From contig UZAE01012020.1 in the NCBI GenBank assembly GCA_900617975.1, positions 30,404 through 94,403 of the forward strand: a DNA stretch of 64,000 nt, written 5' to 3'. Shown here piece after piece: positions 1-10,840 of this stretch. The DNA is from Rodentolepis nana. Taxonomy: Eukaryota > Platyhelminthes > Cestoda > Cyclophyllidea > Hymenolepididae. The notes under the pieces are model-generated. The model worked only from the letters and a program-made list of their open reading frames with translations. It made no database searches and was not told the origin of the DNA. The position numbers and the translations under genes are program-made. Every line of letters begins with the position of its first letter. The stretch's first letter is position 1.

Positions 1-1529
1 CTACATCGGAAAGGTCTTTCTAACACAATTAATGATTACATTTATAGGTAGAAAAGTAAAATTTTCAAAAGTTTAAATAAAATAAATGCAAAAAGCTTTG
101 TTCTTTAAAAATTCATATTTATTATTTTTGAAATAATGGCAACTTTTATAGGCAAAATCACATAACTCAGTCTACGAAAATTAGTTTATAAATTTCAATT
201 TTAAGTCTTCTGTTATTTGAATTATTTTTGCATTTTAAGTAGCGAAAACAGGCTTATGAAATGCGTTTAACAATACGACATGAAATTTCAAATACTATTT
301 TTCATTCATGGCAAAAGTTTAATTTAATGAAGATTGACTTCTGTTAGAACAACGAAAGCGTATGAAATAAAAATTTTAGAACTAATTCATTAAAAGTGCG
401 GGATTTAATAAAGTACTCGATCAAACATTTGTGATGAATCTTAAATCCTTTTGTGAAAAATTAAATACAGTCCTCTCTCGCTATCCCGACTTTCATTTTG
501 TTCGTTTAGCTTTATTTGATTTTTTCCGAAATAAAACTGTTATTTTTCTGCCACTCCGACGCGTTATGATAATAAATAATGACCATAATTCCTAATCATG
601 GAGTCAGCATGCTTTTATGTACCGGTATCACTCCGAAATGGACGCCATTTAATTCCACTTTGATGCAATTCTTTATGATACATTTTAAGGGCAATTATCA
701 GAGCTCCCTAATTGAGTATATTCTCTTTGTCAAATACAGATTTGTAAAACTAAATTGCTATATATATACAATATTCAAATCAATTCGTTTCAAAAGTTAT
801 TGACTTTTTTGAACTTGTTAACGCCTTTGGGTTGAATGTCATTCGTCGCTGCATTTCGCTTATTGGAGCTCGATAATAATTTAATGAGAATACAGGTGCT
901 TTAAATTCTGGCGACAAAGCATTAGCCAAACATTGCTTAAAAGACAGAATTATTGACAAGTATAAGGCGAATTTATCGTAAAACATTATGATCAATTTTT
1001 TAAAATGATTTAGTCAATCATTTTGATAAAAGTCAGTTTTTTTCTTAAAGCGTTTTGTTTTATATCTACTGTAAGTTGGCGTGATGTTGTAAAAACATAT
1101 TACAAAACCCATAAAAACATTTTTTTCCAATGTATTCAAATTAATTTATTCAACATAGTTTGCTTAATTGGAAGTACGTTGCCATGCTTGAGTTGGCTAA
1201 ACTAAACTGAAATCCTGTAGGAAATCTCTATTTGAAATTTATATTACACTTTCAATAAAATGCAATTTCAATTGCAAATCATGCAAACATTATTTTGAAC
1301 ATTACTTTAGCCAATATGAAAATGTCAATTCAAATTTTATGTTCTATCTCGATTGCATTTACTTCTTCTTGTAATATGTTTTTATTTCATGTTTCTAAGT
1401 CAATGCCTCGCAATTATGCACAACCACTATCTGAAAAAGAAGCTATGAAAAACTTACAACCTGTGAACGGCTATAACGTTTACTTAAGCACAGTATCTTA
1501 CAATAGGTTAAACAATATATTTTTCCCAT
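1..1529. other. AT-rich intergenic DNA
   Basis: No gene recognised. Reading frames here are at most about 75 codons, show no family motifs, and occur at the frequency expected in AT-rich sequence. No repeat family found elsewhere in the window is recognisable before position 1530. Confidence 0.5.
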
Positions 1530-1812
1530 GGCAACGTATACTCATGCGGTGGAAAAGTCTATAAACCTGCAGTTGACTACTAACTTTAAACTACAATGAC
1601 CCCACTGTATGCTGCATTCGATCAAAACACGGTACTCACGCTACCATTTCCCTACTTTTGCGTCTACCTCACTATTTGCTTCTGTAAATCACTTTTTGTT
1701 CCCTCTCTCGTCCTTTTCTTGCTTTGTTTTCTCTCCGCTTCTCTGTGAAGCCTGATGTCAGCTAAAGGACTAATGATAATTATTAAAACGCCTGTCATTT
1801 AAAATGAATAAA
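1530..1812 (+). mobile_element. SINE-like retroposon copy 1, 5'-truncated
   Basis: This copy begins inside the family head, at GCAACGTATACTCATGCGG, so the first 45 bp or so of the element (the GATAGACTTACC part) are missing. It then follows the family order: GCAGTTGACT, CCCCACTGTATG, a pyrimidine-rich middle, CTGTGAAGCCTGATGTCAGC, AAACGCCTGTCATTT and a short AAAATGAATAA tail. It is more diverged than the copies at 29.7 and 40.3 kb. No clear target-site duplication was found, as expected for an old truncated insertion. Confidence 0.75.
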
Positions 1813-2799
1813 CCGCTCTCGACAATGCCACTTGATAAGTGCAAATAAAATTTCAATACTTTTAGTTTGGCAATGCCTATTGTATTACCGCCCGTTTCAC
1901 TTACATTTTAAATTTCTCCTTTCTTTTTATGACTACTTGAATTGTGATTAGTTCGTCTATTGCCGGGACGTATACAATTTACTTGAAAAATAAGAATTAA
2001 AAACTGATGTTTTGAAAATTCTGAAAAATGATCAGTAACAAAGCCTCCATTATTAATTGAATCCTCATAATTCCACATTTTTTGAATTAAATATAATTCT
2101 GAATTTAAACAATGAACGGTTTAAACATTTGATCGAATGGCTTCATGCTAAGCTTTTGAATCACTGCAGTTATGGAAATGATTTCTTATCCAAATTTCTA
2201 CCAATTGTGCCAATGAAGGCGCATGTAACCAAGTCGTAAGAGTATTTAATGCACTCCGTTGTACGAAAGTAAGAATAGCATTAAAAAAGAATTAGTGAAT
2301 GTCAATAAATCGAAATTTATTATATGTCAGACAAATCACTTTTGATTATGTCAATTTACTTTGACTGAAAAAGCCAATCAACGTTTCGTTAAGAAAATAT
2401 ATGTAATAACAGTGATATTGGTTTCAAATTGTTAAATTAATCAAAAAATGACTTTAAATTCCCCTATAGGGCTTGCAGAATATTTTAAACTGATTAATTC
2501 AAATTCTTTATTTAATGTTAAAGTGTTTGTCAACAGGGTATTTCAACTCTTTGTTGTAGTGTTTTTTAACTTTAATGCTCTTTTATCAATAGTTTTTCAA
2601 ATTTACTGAATTTGACAATAATCAAGCCTTTAATTACATTAGAAAATAGGTCTACCTTTATCTAAAATATGAAAAATTCAAAGTTTTTTTTCAAATGTCA
2701 TGCTTTATGATATTTATCATTAGCCCTTAAAATTTGATTTCAGCTTTTCCCTTGGGTGGGCGTACATATATAGCCGTTGATTATTAGCAGTTCATTAAC
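1813..2799. other. AT-rich intergenic DNA
   Basis: Nothing recognised between the truncated SINE and the LINE remnant. Only short chance reading frames are present. Confidence 0.5.
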
Positions 2800-3370
2800 T
2801 GTCCACTTGCTTCCCAATATCTCTGGCTTTCCGTACTTGTATTCCCAATCAGTGAAGGTATTTTGCCAGGCAATCGTGTCCGGTACGTAGTCTAAACTCA
2901 GCAACGGCTTCGATTCTTCGCCAGTCGGGTATGTTGGAGAGTGCCACTGTCCACTGTTTCTTCTTTGTTCGAGCTTTAAGTTCGCTGCGCCATGAGGTCT
3001 GGAATTCTCTCCTGATTAAGTCCTTCATTGTGTGGAAAGACATCGGCCGTTCTATGCCTTGCAAAATCGTTGTCCCCTTCTCAGCAAGTGTGCCAGCAAG
3101 CTCACTGCCTTTAATGCCACAGTGACCAGGAATCCATTGTAGGACCACTGTTTTATTTTTCTCTCAGCAGTCCAAAGAGTTTTCTACATTCATTTATCTC
3201 AGCTGTTTTGGGTGGCTCTCTGTTTCCAATTGAGATTTTTGCTGACTGTGAGTCCGAAAGTATCACCGCTTTGGTGAATTTTGCATCCAGGCAACATAAT
3301 TAGCTTAGTGTTATCCTAATGACCGCTATTTCGCCTTCGAAATCAGATCTATTGTGTCCGAAGAAATCGA
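2800..3370 (-). pseudogene. Non-LTR retrotransposon (LINE) RNase H domain fragment
   Basis: On the minus strand the region reads as a decayed RNase H domain of the kind at the end of ORF2 in I/Jockey/R1-like LINEs. From about 3350 downward the order is FEGEIAVIR (acidic helix), then a TAA stop, then KFTKAVILSDSQSA, which is the conserved Asp-Ser block of RNase H. A second stop and a one-base frame change follow near 3150. The second open piece (3148-2849) carries LQWIPGHCGIKGSELAG, equivalent to the W-x-P-x-H-x-G-x-x-G-N/S-E-x-A motif, and RLRTGHDCLAKYLH, which resembles the segment after RNase H in these elements. A TGA interrupts it again near 2849, and a similar frame continues to about 2800. 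No reverse transcriptase domain is visible nearby, so this is a short broken remnant. It might or might not come from the LINE that moves the SINE family here. Confidence 0.8.
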
Positions 3371-3447
3371 AGTTAATTCAATTGAATTTCATTCTTGTGA
3401 TATTAAGTACACTTACGCTTAATGTCATCTTATCGCATCAAATCGAG

Positions 3448-3468
3448 ATATATATATATATATATATA
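3448..3468. repeat. (AT)n microsatellite
   Basis: An uninterrupted alternating AT run of 21 bp, directly readable. A second run of 24 bp lies about 130 bp downstream. Confidence 0.95.
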
Positions 3469-3594
3469 ATATGATGCCTGTGATGCATTTAAAGTAAAAT
3501 ATTTATATGATTTTAATATTTGCTATCCCAATAATTAAGTAAATTGCCTTGAAACAAAGGTAATGATTTCATGTGATTACTGTGGTCAACGCGC

Positions 3595-3618
3595 ATATAT
3601 ATATATATATATATATAT
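3595..3618. repeat. (AT)n microsatellite
   Basis: An uninterrupted alternating AT run of 24 bp, the longest in the window. It lies between GCGC and TGCAGC. Confidence 0.95.
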
Positions 3619-6600
3619 TGCAGCTTGATCAGAAAGTTTGGTCTTGCCGATTTATTAATGGAATATTATTGGTAATGCTTAATCTTTCATAATTGTGTTG
3701 AAACAAAATAAATATTTGCTGTATTCTTAAGTTTTGTTGAACGGTAAATTTTCATGGGAAATAAAACTTGAATTGCTTCAAAATAATAAAGGTATTTTCA
3801 AACAGATCACGGTCTTGCACTTCTGCAGTAGATTTATTGAATTTTCTATGAAATTCTTAGAAAGGTCCAACATTTTCTGAAATTTTTTGAAGTGAAATTC
3901 AATTAACTTTTGAGTACTCGGCGCTCCTAGTAGATAAAAGTTTATTTCTGATGTAATAGCAAAATCTAAATCCATAGTTGTTGTGAAAAATAATTTATTA
4001 GATATTAATGACTATTAAATTTAGACTATCGATTATTGATTGAATTGTACCACTTAACAATGTTTTAAGTTATAATTATTTAAGATCACAAAGCCTGCAT
4101 AATCTTATACCACCGATCTTAGAAATAATTCAGAAACACTTCACCTTTCACAAACTGTAAAATGGGCCTAGGTTTCTTATGTTTTAAGCTTCTTCCATGG
4201 TAACCCTGTAATATAAGTTAATCATAATTATCCTTTATTTTGATAGAGTCTAAAAATCCCTTGAATATATGTGATAAGGCGTAAGGGAAGCTGATGAATT
4301 TTAGAACTGAACAATTTCGGAAAAGATTTTGTTAATAAGATGCTAGAGTGTTTATTCTGCTTAAAACGAGGTGGGTTGTAACTAAAATAATTTGAATTTT
4401 TAAATTTAGCCATATTCAAAATATATTTTAAACTTGTCACAAACAGTGCAATGGCTAGATCCATGGAGATGTTGATGTATGCGCGAAGTATTTCTATAAA
4501 ATGCCGAATTTGCATAGTCATCCCTGATTAGTCCTGTCTCGCCTTTCTTTATGTTAAATCATAGTAAAACCGAAAAGGATAAACAGCTTTCAAATGGTCA
4601 AACTTTTCGAAAAAAAACATGGAAATATAAAATTGATATATTTGGAGATAAAAAGAATTGGCTTAAATGGTATATTCCGAAGCTATTTTTAGGGAAGAAT
4701 ACTTTCATTGTAAATAATTTTCTAAATATTGCTTTTTAATCCTTAATTTAATTACAGATATTTTGAATTTGACAAATATTAGTAATAATAATGATCATTA
4801 TTCTTTAAATTTCACACAAATGATGAGAAATGACCAAACTTTTGCTCCTGTAAGATGGGTTTATTAGATAATATACCATGAGTAACTATTTATAGAAATA
4901 GTAACATTTTGTCAACCCCATCACTGCTTAAGCACATTTGATTCCATAGAGATTATCTTTTGAAATAATCCGATATTATTAATTTGGTTTAGAAAAAAAT
5001 TAGGAAAATGCTTTAAATACGACATAAAGGTATTAAATCAATTTTTTTTTAATTTTAAAAATTGATTTTCGATATTTGTTGGAGCTTACTTGGATTAAAG
5101 TTGTATTCAAACTAAAAAAGCGCAACTGTGCTATGAATAAATGTTCAGCACCAAGAATCAAAATTATATTTTAAATTTTATTGCACTATCAGATGGGACA
5201 GATGTCAACAGTGTTTTGCCTAAATTTGTTTTCACATGGATCGCTTCCATTTTTACCCCAAGTAGTGGCTTCCATTGACTTCCATTATTAAAGGTGTGCA
5301 TAAAATAAAGTATTTCTGAATTTAGACTAAGATAGTAACAAGCGGGGGGTGGAGAGAAATCTGTTCAAACTGTTGTGATCAAGCTAGATTTTCAAAGAAA
5401 AGTCACGATATCATTTCAAACATTTATTTTAATAGTTATACATATGGTATGCCATAGTATTCGTTATATTTACATTTTTTTTCGAAAATTTAATGAATTA
5501 AAATATCATTTAAACCTGCATTTAATATAGTAAAACAAGAGCATTTGCGTCAGGAAAGAGGTAGAGTATGGGGCTCATATGAGACTTATATTTTCAGCTC
5601 ATGTTCCTTTCGTTGAAACCGAAGATGAGCAGCCATATAAACGTAGCTCTGATATTGATGAATATGGCAAATTTTGAGCTCTAAATATTTTTAAAAGAAC
5701 TTTACTTTTTTAATTGTTTTGACCCATTTCAATATAAATGACGCACGCCGTTTTATCACATGATGAATATGGACTTTAAAGCACGTGCGTTGAAGCGTGC
5801 GTGAAAGATTATCATATAGAATGGTGCTTCAAAACTAATGGACATATTATTTATAAAAACTGTCTCAGAGGCTAATAGAACGGTAATATAATTCTACTAC
5901 ATTGATTATTTATTTATTCAATAAATAAAGTTGAGGAAAGCAATGAGAACGGATTTAATTTAAAAGAATCGAAATGATAGTTATGACTCGTTAAAGAAAA
6001 AAAAATAATTTACATTTCATTAACGGAGAGAAATAACGCATCTTTAAATTTTAAATTCAAAGCTAATTAACTAATCTGCAGGAAATATTTCAAAAGTTTT
6101 GTTTCCTTTATCTTGTTACTAGCCAAGTACATTTAATAAGTGCATAAAATCAAAATTTTCTTTCAAGTCAAAGCAATTGATTAAAAACCGATCAATGGTA
6201 ATTAACACTAGATTTAAAATTCCTCTTGATCGATTTATGATTTTTAAGACTTTTAAATGTTTATTGAAAAAAGGAAATTACAAGAATGGATAATTGTATC
6301 CCGAAAAGTGATCTTTGATTCTATATAAACTTTGTTGGTAAATTAAAGAAACTCGATAGATATCTTCCGTAAAAGCGCGTCAACTTATTCGAAAAAAATT
6401 GTAAAATAAGTATATTCTTTTTTGGAAAAATAGCGTTTAAAACATAGTTGTAACATTTTAGTGAGAATGATGTAAAAATGCAAGAGAGAATTTGAGCATG
6501 AATTCCCCACCACTTTTAAGTTCCCGAATTATAGTAAGTTTTATATCAGGCATAAAAGTGTTTAAATAATCGTGAATTTTTAAGTATTTGAACATTGAAC

Positions 6601-7613
6601 AAAAGGAATGTTGTAAGTAAAAGGCCTGACAATGAATTTTGAAAAAATGAAGTCTTTAATATTACTTCGTGACATTTCATGAAATTTGGCATTTTCAAGT
6701 TAACGCATTCTTAAATTGATAACAATAAATGCCTTAAAATAGAAGAAAATGTTGTCAAGCACATTCAAGTGCAAAAAAATTATTATTTGTGTCCACAAAG
6801 AAACATTACCTCAACTAAATCTTTTAAAACCTAATTTGCTTTTCACATCTTTTTTTGAATATGCAAATGTTTCTTTTTGCATCCAATATATTTCATTCAA
6901 ATGCCAGTTCGTGTTGTCAAAAAACCCTTTTGCTTAAAAATACCCTGTTAGAATCTTTATTCCTTTGTTCCTTCCAGATATCACGATTTTGATATTCTGC
7001 CGGTTGGAGCTAATTTATTTATTACCTAAATACGGCATTTTGGCAATACTCTGCATGATATTCTTATATAAAATAAGATAAAAATTGTTACTATATCGAA
7101 TTAAATGTTTTTACATTTTATCGTGCATTTTTAGTGCTTAAGAGGTAGTGCTAGTTCTCAGGAACACTACTTCAAATTCTTTCATAATTTATGTACCTCA
7201 CATGTTCACCTCTTTCAACCAATGTTTATCATTTCATTCTCTTGAAGTCCTATTCACCCACTCCTTTACCTTCTTTAAGCTATTTATTAGAGGCATTTCA
7301 CTATTTTCGTAAACCAAAATAAAAATTATTCTTTAATGAAAACGAAAATTCCATATTATTCTATGTATTTCGAATAGTTGTGTTCTTTTATTCAATAAAT
7401 ACGCAGTAATCTATATACCCTTTTGGATGACTAGGATGACACACAAGAAAAATGCCACTCAATGTGTTTAATTTCTCAGCTTTATGGAACTAATCCTTTT
7501 TACATTAATTATCACTCCATTTTAAAGCTTTTAAAGCCCAGTTAATGTGGATTACCCACAATCATAATGACAGCCATTAAACTTCCACCCCAAAAGAGCG
7601 ATAAAATCAGAAT

Positions 7614-7627
7614 TATATATATATATA
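7614..7627. repeat. Short (TA)n run
   Basis: A 14-bp alternating TA run in otherwise unremarkable intergenic DNA. Confidence 0.85.
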
Positions 7628-8134
7628 AAGCTGTTAAAGGGACATCATATTTCCTCCCCCAGTTCCGGAAATAGTTGTTGTTATTTATAACTGTTTTAAG
7701 AGCTAACGTTTACGTTTAAGTTCAATTATGGGACTAGACATTGAATTATGAGGACGTTAATAGAATTTATTAAAATGATTTGCTTTCATTAACCACAGTT
7801 TAATTAAAATAAAGTACGGAATCTTTCCAATTTTGCGTACCAGTGCGCAACGGCATTGATTCATTACATTTAAATACTTGTTTCAATGTCGACAGTAGTA
7901 TTTATTTAAAGAATTCACATTTAAAGAAACAGGAACGTTATCCACTAAATTAGGTGTATTTAAGAAAGAATACTAACTGCAATGTGCAATAATGAGTAAA
8001 CAATTAAATGGTTATCTCTGTTTAAAGAACCAAAGTGATATATGCATTTTTTAAATGATCCAGAAGCATATAGAACACAGAAATGCAATTTTCTTATTTA
8101 ATAATCACAGAAAAAAATGAAGAAGATAATAATA

Positions 8135-9433
8135 TTGGGTAGGCAACTAAGTCATTGCCGTTTTTGTTGACAGATTCACTCTATACTTTCTTTTGTTTTG
8201 TTAACGTGGCCAGAGCATCTAACCTATATTTTTTTCTTACTGTATGGGCTTCTAGGTTAATTAGTAAAAAAATTTTTTTGTTTAGTTCTTTAGTTTTGTT
8301 TTTATCCCAATTTAAAAATGAAAGAACAGGACGTGCACTTCCGACACATTTTATTGTATTACTTCCGAAAAGGCAAGAACGCATCGCAAGCACAAAAGAA
8401 GTTATGTGCCGTATGTGGAGATGAAGCCTTAAAAGAAAGGCAGTGTCGAAATTGGTTTGAAAGATTTCGTTCGTTCGATTTTTCACTGAAAAATTCACAA
8501 CGATCTGGCCGCCCAGTCGAAGTGGATGAAACCCATATCAAGGCCATTATCGATTCAAATCGTCACAGCACAACACGAGATATTGCAGAGAGGCTCAATG
8601 TGTCGCATACATGCATTGAAAAAAATTAAGAACCCTTGGTTATGTCAAGAAACTTGATTTATGCATCCCTCACCAGTTAAAGGAAATTCGTTTGACGCAA
8701 CGGATTAGCATCTGTGATTCGCCGCTACTGAAACGCAATGAGAATGAGAATGATCCATTTCCGAGGAAGAACCTAGTTACTGGCGACGAAAAGTGGATAG
8801 TTTATAAGAATGTTACTCGCAAGAGATCATGGGTGAAGCAAGATCAACCAGCCCAAACAGTATCAAAAGCAGAGATTCAACAAAAAAAGATTATGCTGTC
8901 AGTCTGGTGGGATCACAAAGGAATTTTGTATTTTGGACTCATGCCGCAGAACCAAACAATAAATTTAAATGTGTATGTTGAAGAACTCGAAAAACTGAAG
9001 GATGCAATTGAAGATAAGCGGCCGGCATTATCAAATCGGAAGGGTGTTGTTTTCCATCATGATAACGCAAGGCCCCCCCCATATCTTTGGTTACTCGGCA
9101 AAAATTATTGGAACTGGGTTGGGATGTTTTGTCACACCCACCATATAGCCCTCACCTTGCGCCTTCGGATTACCATTTGTTTCGTTCCATGCAAAACTCT
9201 TTAAATGGTAAAATTTTTAACAACGCGGATGATGTCGGATCACACCTAATTCAGTTTTTTAATAGCAAAGACCAGACATTTTACGAACGGGGAATTTATA
9301 CTCTGCCAGAACGATGGAAAAAGGTCATCGACAAGAACGGCCAATATCTAATTGAATAAAGTTATATATTTAAACAAAAATTTCGAAGTTGCCTTCTTAT
9401 TTGAAATCGGCAATGACTTAGTTGCCAACCTAA
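8135..9433 (+). mobile_element. mariner (IS630/Tc1/mariner, DD34D) element, copy 1
   Basis: A full-length mariner of 1299 bp. It is flanked on both sides by TA (8133-8134 and 9434-9435), the target duplication of this superfamily. The inverted ends are about 26 bp: TTGGGTAGGCAACTAAGTCA at the left, and at the right the complement of TTAGGTTGGCAACTAAGTCA, both followed by TTGCCG. Two mismatches separate the ends. Inside is one transposase frame with two frame breaks, so the copy cannot encode its own enzyme. Of the three copies it keeps the most coding sequence: it has the A7 tract near 8887 that is A6 in the other two. It also carries a 6-bp in-frame duplication (AATGAG) near 8742 that the others lack. 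Confidence 0.95.
8318..9359 (+). pseudogene. mariner transposase, frameshifted
   Basis: This would encode a cut-and-paste DD34D transposase of about 345 residues, the usual mariner length. The ATG at 8318 opens MKEQDVHFRH. The N-terminal half holds the paired helix-turn-helix region (HILLYYFRKGKNASQAQKKL and TTRDIAERLNVSHT) joined by a linker with SGRPVEVDE. The three metal-binding Asp codons are present: VTGDEKW near residue 156, HHDNARP near residue 248 and APSDYHLF near residue 284. The last two are separated by 34 residues, and the HPPYSP motif lies between them. Two breaks are seen. The frame is one base out at GAAAAAAAT (about 8620), giving an immediate TAA. A C-run near 9072 shifts the frame again before the third Asp. 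The stop is at 9357-9359. Confidence 0.92.
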
Positions 9434-10370
9434 TAGTTATGTCAAGGCAAAACGTCATTAACTGTGCTTAAGTGTCAGATGCCATTCGGACCTAGTCAAA
9501 GTTTTTCATCATAGCGAGAATCGTAACGCCTAATGCCATGGGTGCACTTAAGACAGTAACGATCGTTTATTTGAATTTAATTGATTTAAAACCACCCATA
9601 GACCAAATAGGTTTGCAGAAATCATCCACTAAGAAATAAGCTTCTTCGGTTAGTAAAGGGTCTGCGTTTCTGAGATATTATCTTTGCCGATGTGATTCTA
9701 CCACACATTCATTTACAAAGCTTAGATGGCAATGCGTGTCTATGCCGACTAATTTCCTCGTCAGCACATCATTTTTCTCAAACCATGTTTTAGAAAAGCA
9801 AAGTTTTTATTTCTGTTTTGAACTCTCCATCTAAATTATACCCCTTTCCCACCAAAAAAAACACAATTTCCCATAAGGGTCTAACCCAGCTGTTTGTGTG
9901 AGAAACTTTAATAATTCCTAGTTACAGATGCTGAGAACGCATTGAAAGTCATCGCCATTTTTTGCGGAAATTTCCAAAGATTAAGCCAATATTATTTTCT
10001 ATAAATTTGGGGTTTGATTTAGCGGGAGTACTTTTTTCCGCGGCACTTTAACATTCACTTATCGCCAGCTGTACCGATCTGGTATCGCCAGCTGCCTCGT
10101 GGATCACCTCATTTCTCATTTTACAACATCATAAGTTGGGCTTTAATCCTTTTCAAGGGAGTTGAGATAAGTAAATGCCTTCATTCCATATATCCGATAT
10201 TTATGAACTTGTAGCTATGGGTGCTCCGAAACTGAATTCTTTGAAATTCATATTATTTATTTTATATACTCCATTTGAATGACTTGTATAATTATAATTG
10301 TAATGGTAATAGTAAAAATAAAAAAAAACAAGCCCATCCGTGTAGGGTTGAAATTTGAGGGGAGAGCCAA
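9434..10370. other. Intergenic DNA with a 12-bp direct repeat
   Basis: No gene recognised. The 12-mer TATCGCCAGCTG occurs twice, 23 bp apart, near 10060 and 10083, in a locally GC-richer patch. Its role is unknown. Confidence 0.45.
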
Positions 10371-10840
10371 GTGGGTGTGCGATAGACTTACCTCCACGTG
10401 GTGCACCCTGGAAATATGCCTTCACTATCAACATCTTATTTGGAAGCGGAGGGGTGTGTGCGATAGACTTACCTCCACGTGGTGCACCCTGGACAGCTGT
10501 GCGATAGACTTACCTCCACGTGGTGTACCCTGGGCAATGTATTCCTCTATTAACTGGCAGTTGACTTCTCCCTATACGGCAAAAAAGTCTATAAACCGGC
10601 AGTTGACTTCTGATTTCAAACTAAAATGGCCCAACTGTATGTCATATTCTACCACTTCCATAGTACTCATCTCACCTTTTCTCCGCCTTTGTGTTTCTTA
10701 CATCTGTGAATCATCTCTTTGGTTACCCACCTTTCGATTTTCAGTTACTTTAATGTTCCTTCTTCTCACATTGGAGTCCGAAGTCAGCAAAAAGGCTAAT
10801 GATATCTATCAAAACGCCTGCCATTTGATATAAATAAATA
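10371..10840 (+). mobile_element. SINE-like retroposon copy 2 with triplicated head
   Basis: This copy is about 150 bp longer than the usual 320 bp because its 5' head is repeated. GCGATAGACTTACCTCCACG followed by TGGTG(C/T)ACCCTGG occurs at about 10373-10411, 10452-10492 and 10498-10540. The segment holding GGCAGTTGACTTCTC is also partly doubled (about 10556-10570 and 10596-10610). The rest is in standard order and ends with AAACGCCTGCCATTTGATAT plus AAATAAATA. The long open frame across it (10279-10833) is only repeat sequence read in frame and is not a gene. Confidence 0.85.

Larger units (their letters stand above)
3371..8134. other. AT-rich intergenic DNA with AT microsatellites
   Basis: No gene recognised in 4.8 kb. 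Frames such as the 97-codon minus-strand one at 4228-4521 have no recognisable motif and are of chance length for this composition. The microsatellites in this stretch are listed separately. Confidence 0.5.

Noticed and set aside
8181..8547. Minus-strand frames of 105 and 62 codons inside mariner copy 1
   Set aside because: They are antisense shadows of the transposase. The same shadows appear in copy 2 (26952-27192) and copy 3 (38928-39257).
10279..10833. 184-codon + strand open frame with repeated CDRLTSTWCTL
   Set aside because: The repeated peptide is the SINE head read in frame three times. The rest is the SINE body, so it is not a gene.
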